Positions 63,518 to 64,000 of a stretch of DNA of 64,000 bases are shown here, piece by piece. The stretch's first letter is position 1. The number at the start of each line of letters is the position of its first letter. The notes beneath the pieces are model-generated. The model did no database searches. It worked only from the letters and a program-made list of their open reading frames with translations, and was not told the origin of the DNA. Source of the stretch: Talpa occidentalis (lineage: Eukaryota > Chordata > Mammalia > Eulipotyphla > Talpidae); NCBI RefSeq assembly GCF_014898055.3, contig NW_023602073.1, positions 85,478,678 to 85,542,677 of the forward strand, written 5' to 3'. The position numbers and the translations under genes are program-made.

Positions 63518-64000
63518 GTAAGTATTTTAGAAACCTATTTTTATTTTTAAGGTAAGTTTTGCTTTTTTTTTTTTTTTTTCGGAGAGTTCACTCTGGACCA
63601 TGTTTCATAATGGACAGATTTTGTTTTTGTTAGGTGATGGTGGGACTGCATGGTGTTGAAATGTGTGAAAGTGTAAGCACAGAACCGTTACCATTTTTCC
63701 TTCTGCTGTTTGTAGACTAGTTGCTGCTAAGATGTTTGTTAGTATCAGCTTAAAGAGTTTCTGGAGGGGTTTGTATTTTAATGAGGTACTAGAAATTTCA
63801 AACACCTTAAAAATCTAAAGGTGTGAGTGTTCAATTATTCATTGCTCATTTATGGAGTTCTCTTGGCATGGGGTCAATTTAGTGCTGAGAAAGTTGAAGA
63901 TAGGCCTTTTTCCTCGTGGAGAGTAGAGAAGACTGTATGCCTAGTGCTGCACATTGGGGACCTTCTCAGCACATTGAAAAGTCAAGCAAATGGGGGTTAG
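63518..64000. other. Start of the intron after the thioester exon
   Basis: No element recognised. The next exon should finish the Gly codon begun at 63517 and continue the thioester domain. Confidence 0.6.

Noticed and set aside
1..64000. A CRISPR array, operon or other prokaryote-type system
   Set aside because: All features are those of a mammalian gene with introns and eutherian repeats; no regularly spaced repeats or bacterial genes are present.

Overview
This window is a piece of a placental-mammal nuclear genome. It carries the middle of one large protein-coding gene, CD109, on the + strand. CD109 is a GPI-anchored member of the alpha-2-macroglobulin/complement C3 thioester family. I traced 21 consecutive coding exons by splice sites, reading phase and family resemblance. 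They lie between 7384 and 63517, total 2628 coding bases with no internal stop, and their phases chain perfectly from one exon to the next. The first exon seen matches about residue 83 of the human protein. The last contains the thioester motif GCGEQ near residue 921. The start of the gene (promoter, signal peptide, first exons) lies left of the window. The C-terminal exons (rest of the thioester domain, receptor-binding-like domain, GPI signal) lie right of it.

Region by region: 1-7383 is the end of an upstream intron, dominated by a young but broken L1 inserted in an older L1. The exons at 7384-7412 and 12602-12832 finish MG1 and start MG2. 16982-38628 holds the MG2/MG3 exons, separated by the largest introns (9.8 and 8.7 kb). 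38896-45590 is exon-dense (MG3 to MG6). 49888-53763 covers the rest of MG6 and the fast-evolving bait region. 54567-60777 covers MG7, MG8 and the start of the CUB domain. 63341-63517 is the thioester exon.

The introns are mostly mobile DNA. There are twelve copies of a tRNA-derived SINE, in two sub-lineages told apart by diagnostic bases, most with recognisable target-site duplications. There are many L1 fragments, MIR and L2 relics, hAT/MER5/MER20 and Tigger-like DNA transposon relics, and two LTR candidates. Eleven of the twelve SINEs and every L1 fragment I could orient lie antisense to CD109. MER20 and MER5-type relics indicate a eutherian. There is no Alu, B1, equine ERE, pig PRE-1, canine SINEC or vespertilionid VES element, so primates, rodents and those groups are unlikely. 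I do not recognise the SINE well enough to name the order.

I found no second gene, RNA gene, CRISPR array or new biochemical system. The most interesting items are the divergent bait region, a weak splice donor after the exon at 41760-41984, a 120-bp intronic inverted repeat, an unassigned 560-bp insertion at 15166, a sense-oriented LTR with its own TATA and poly(A) signals, and the SINE family itself.
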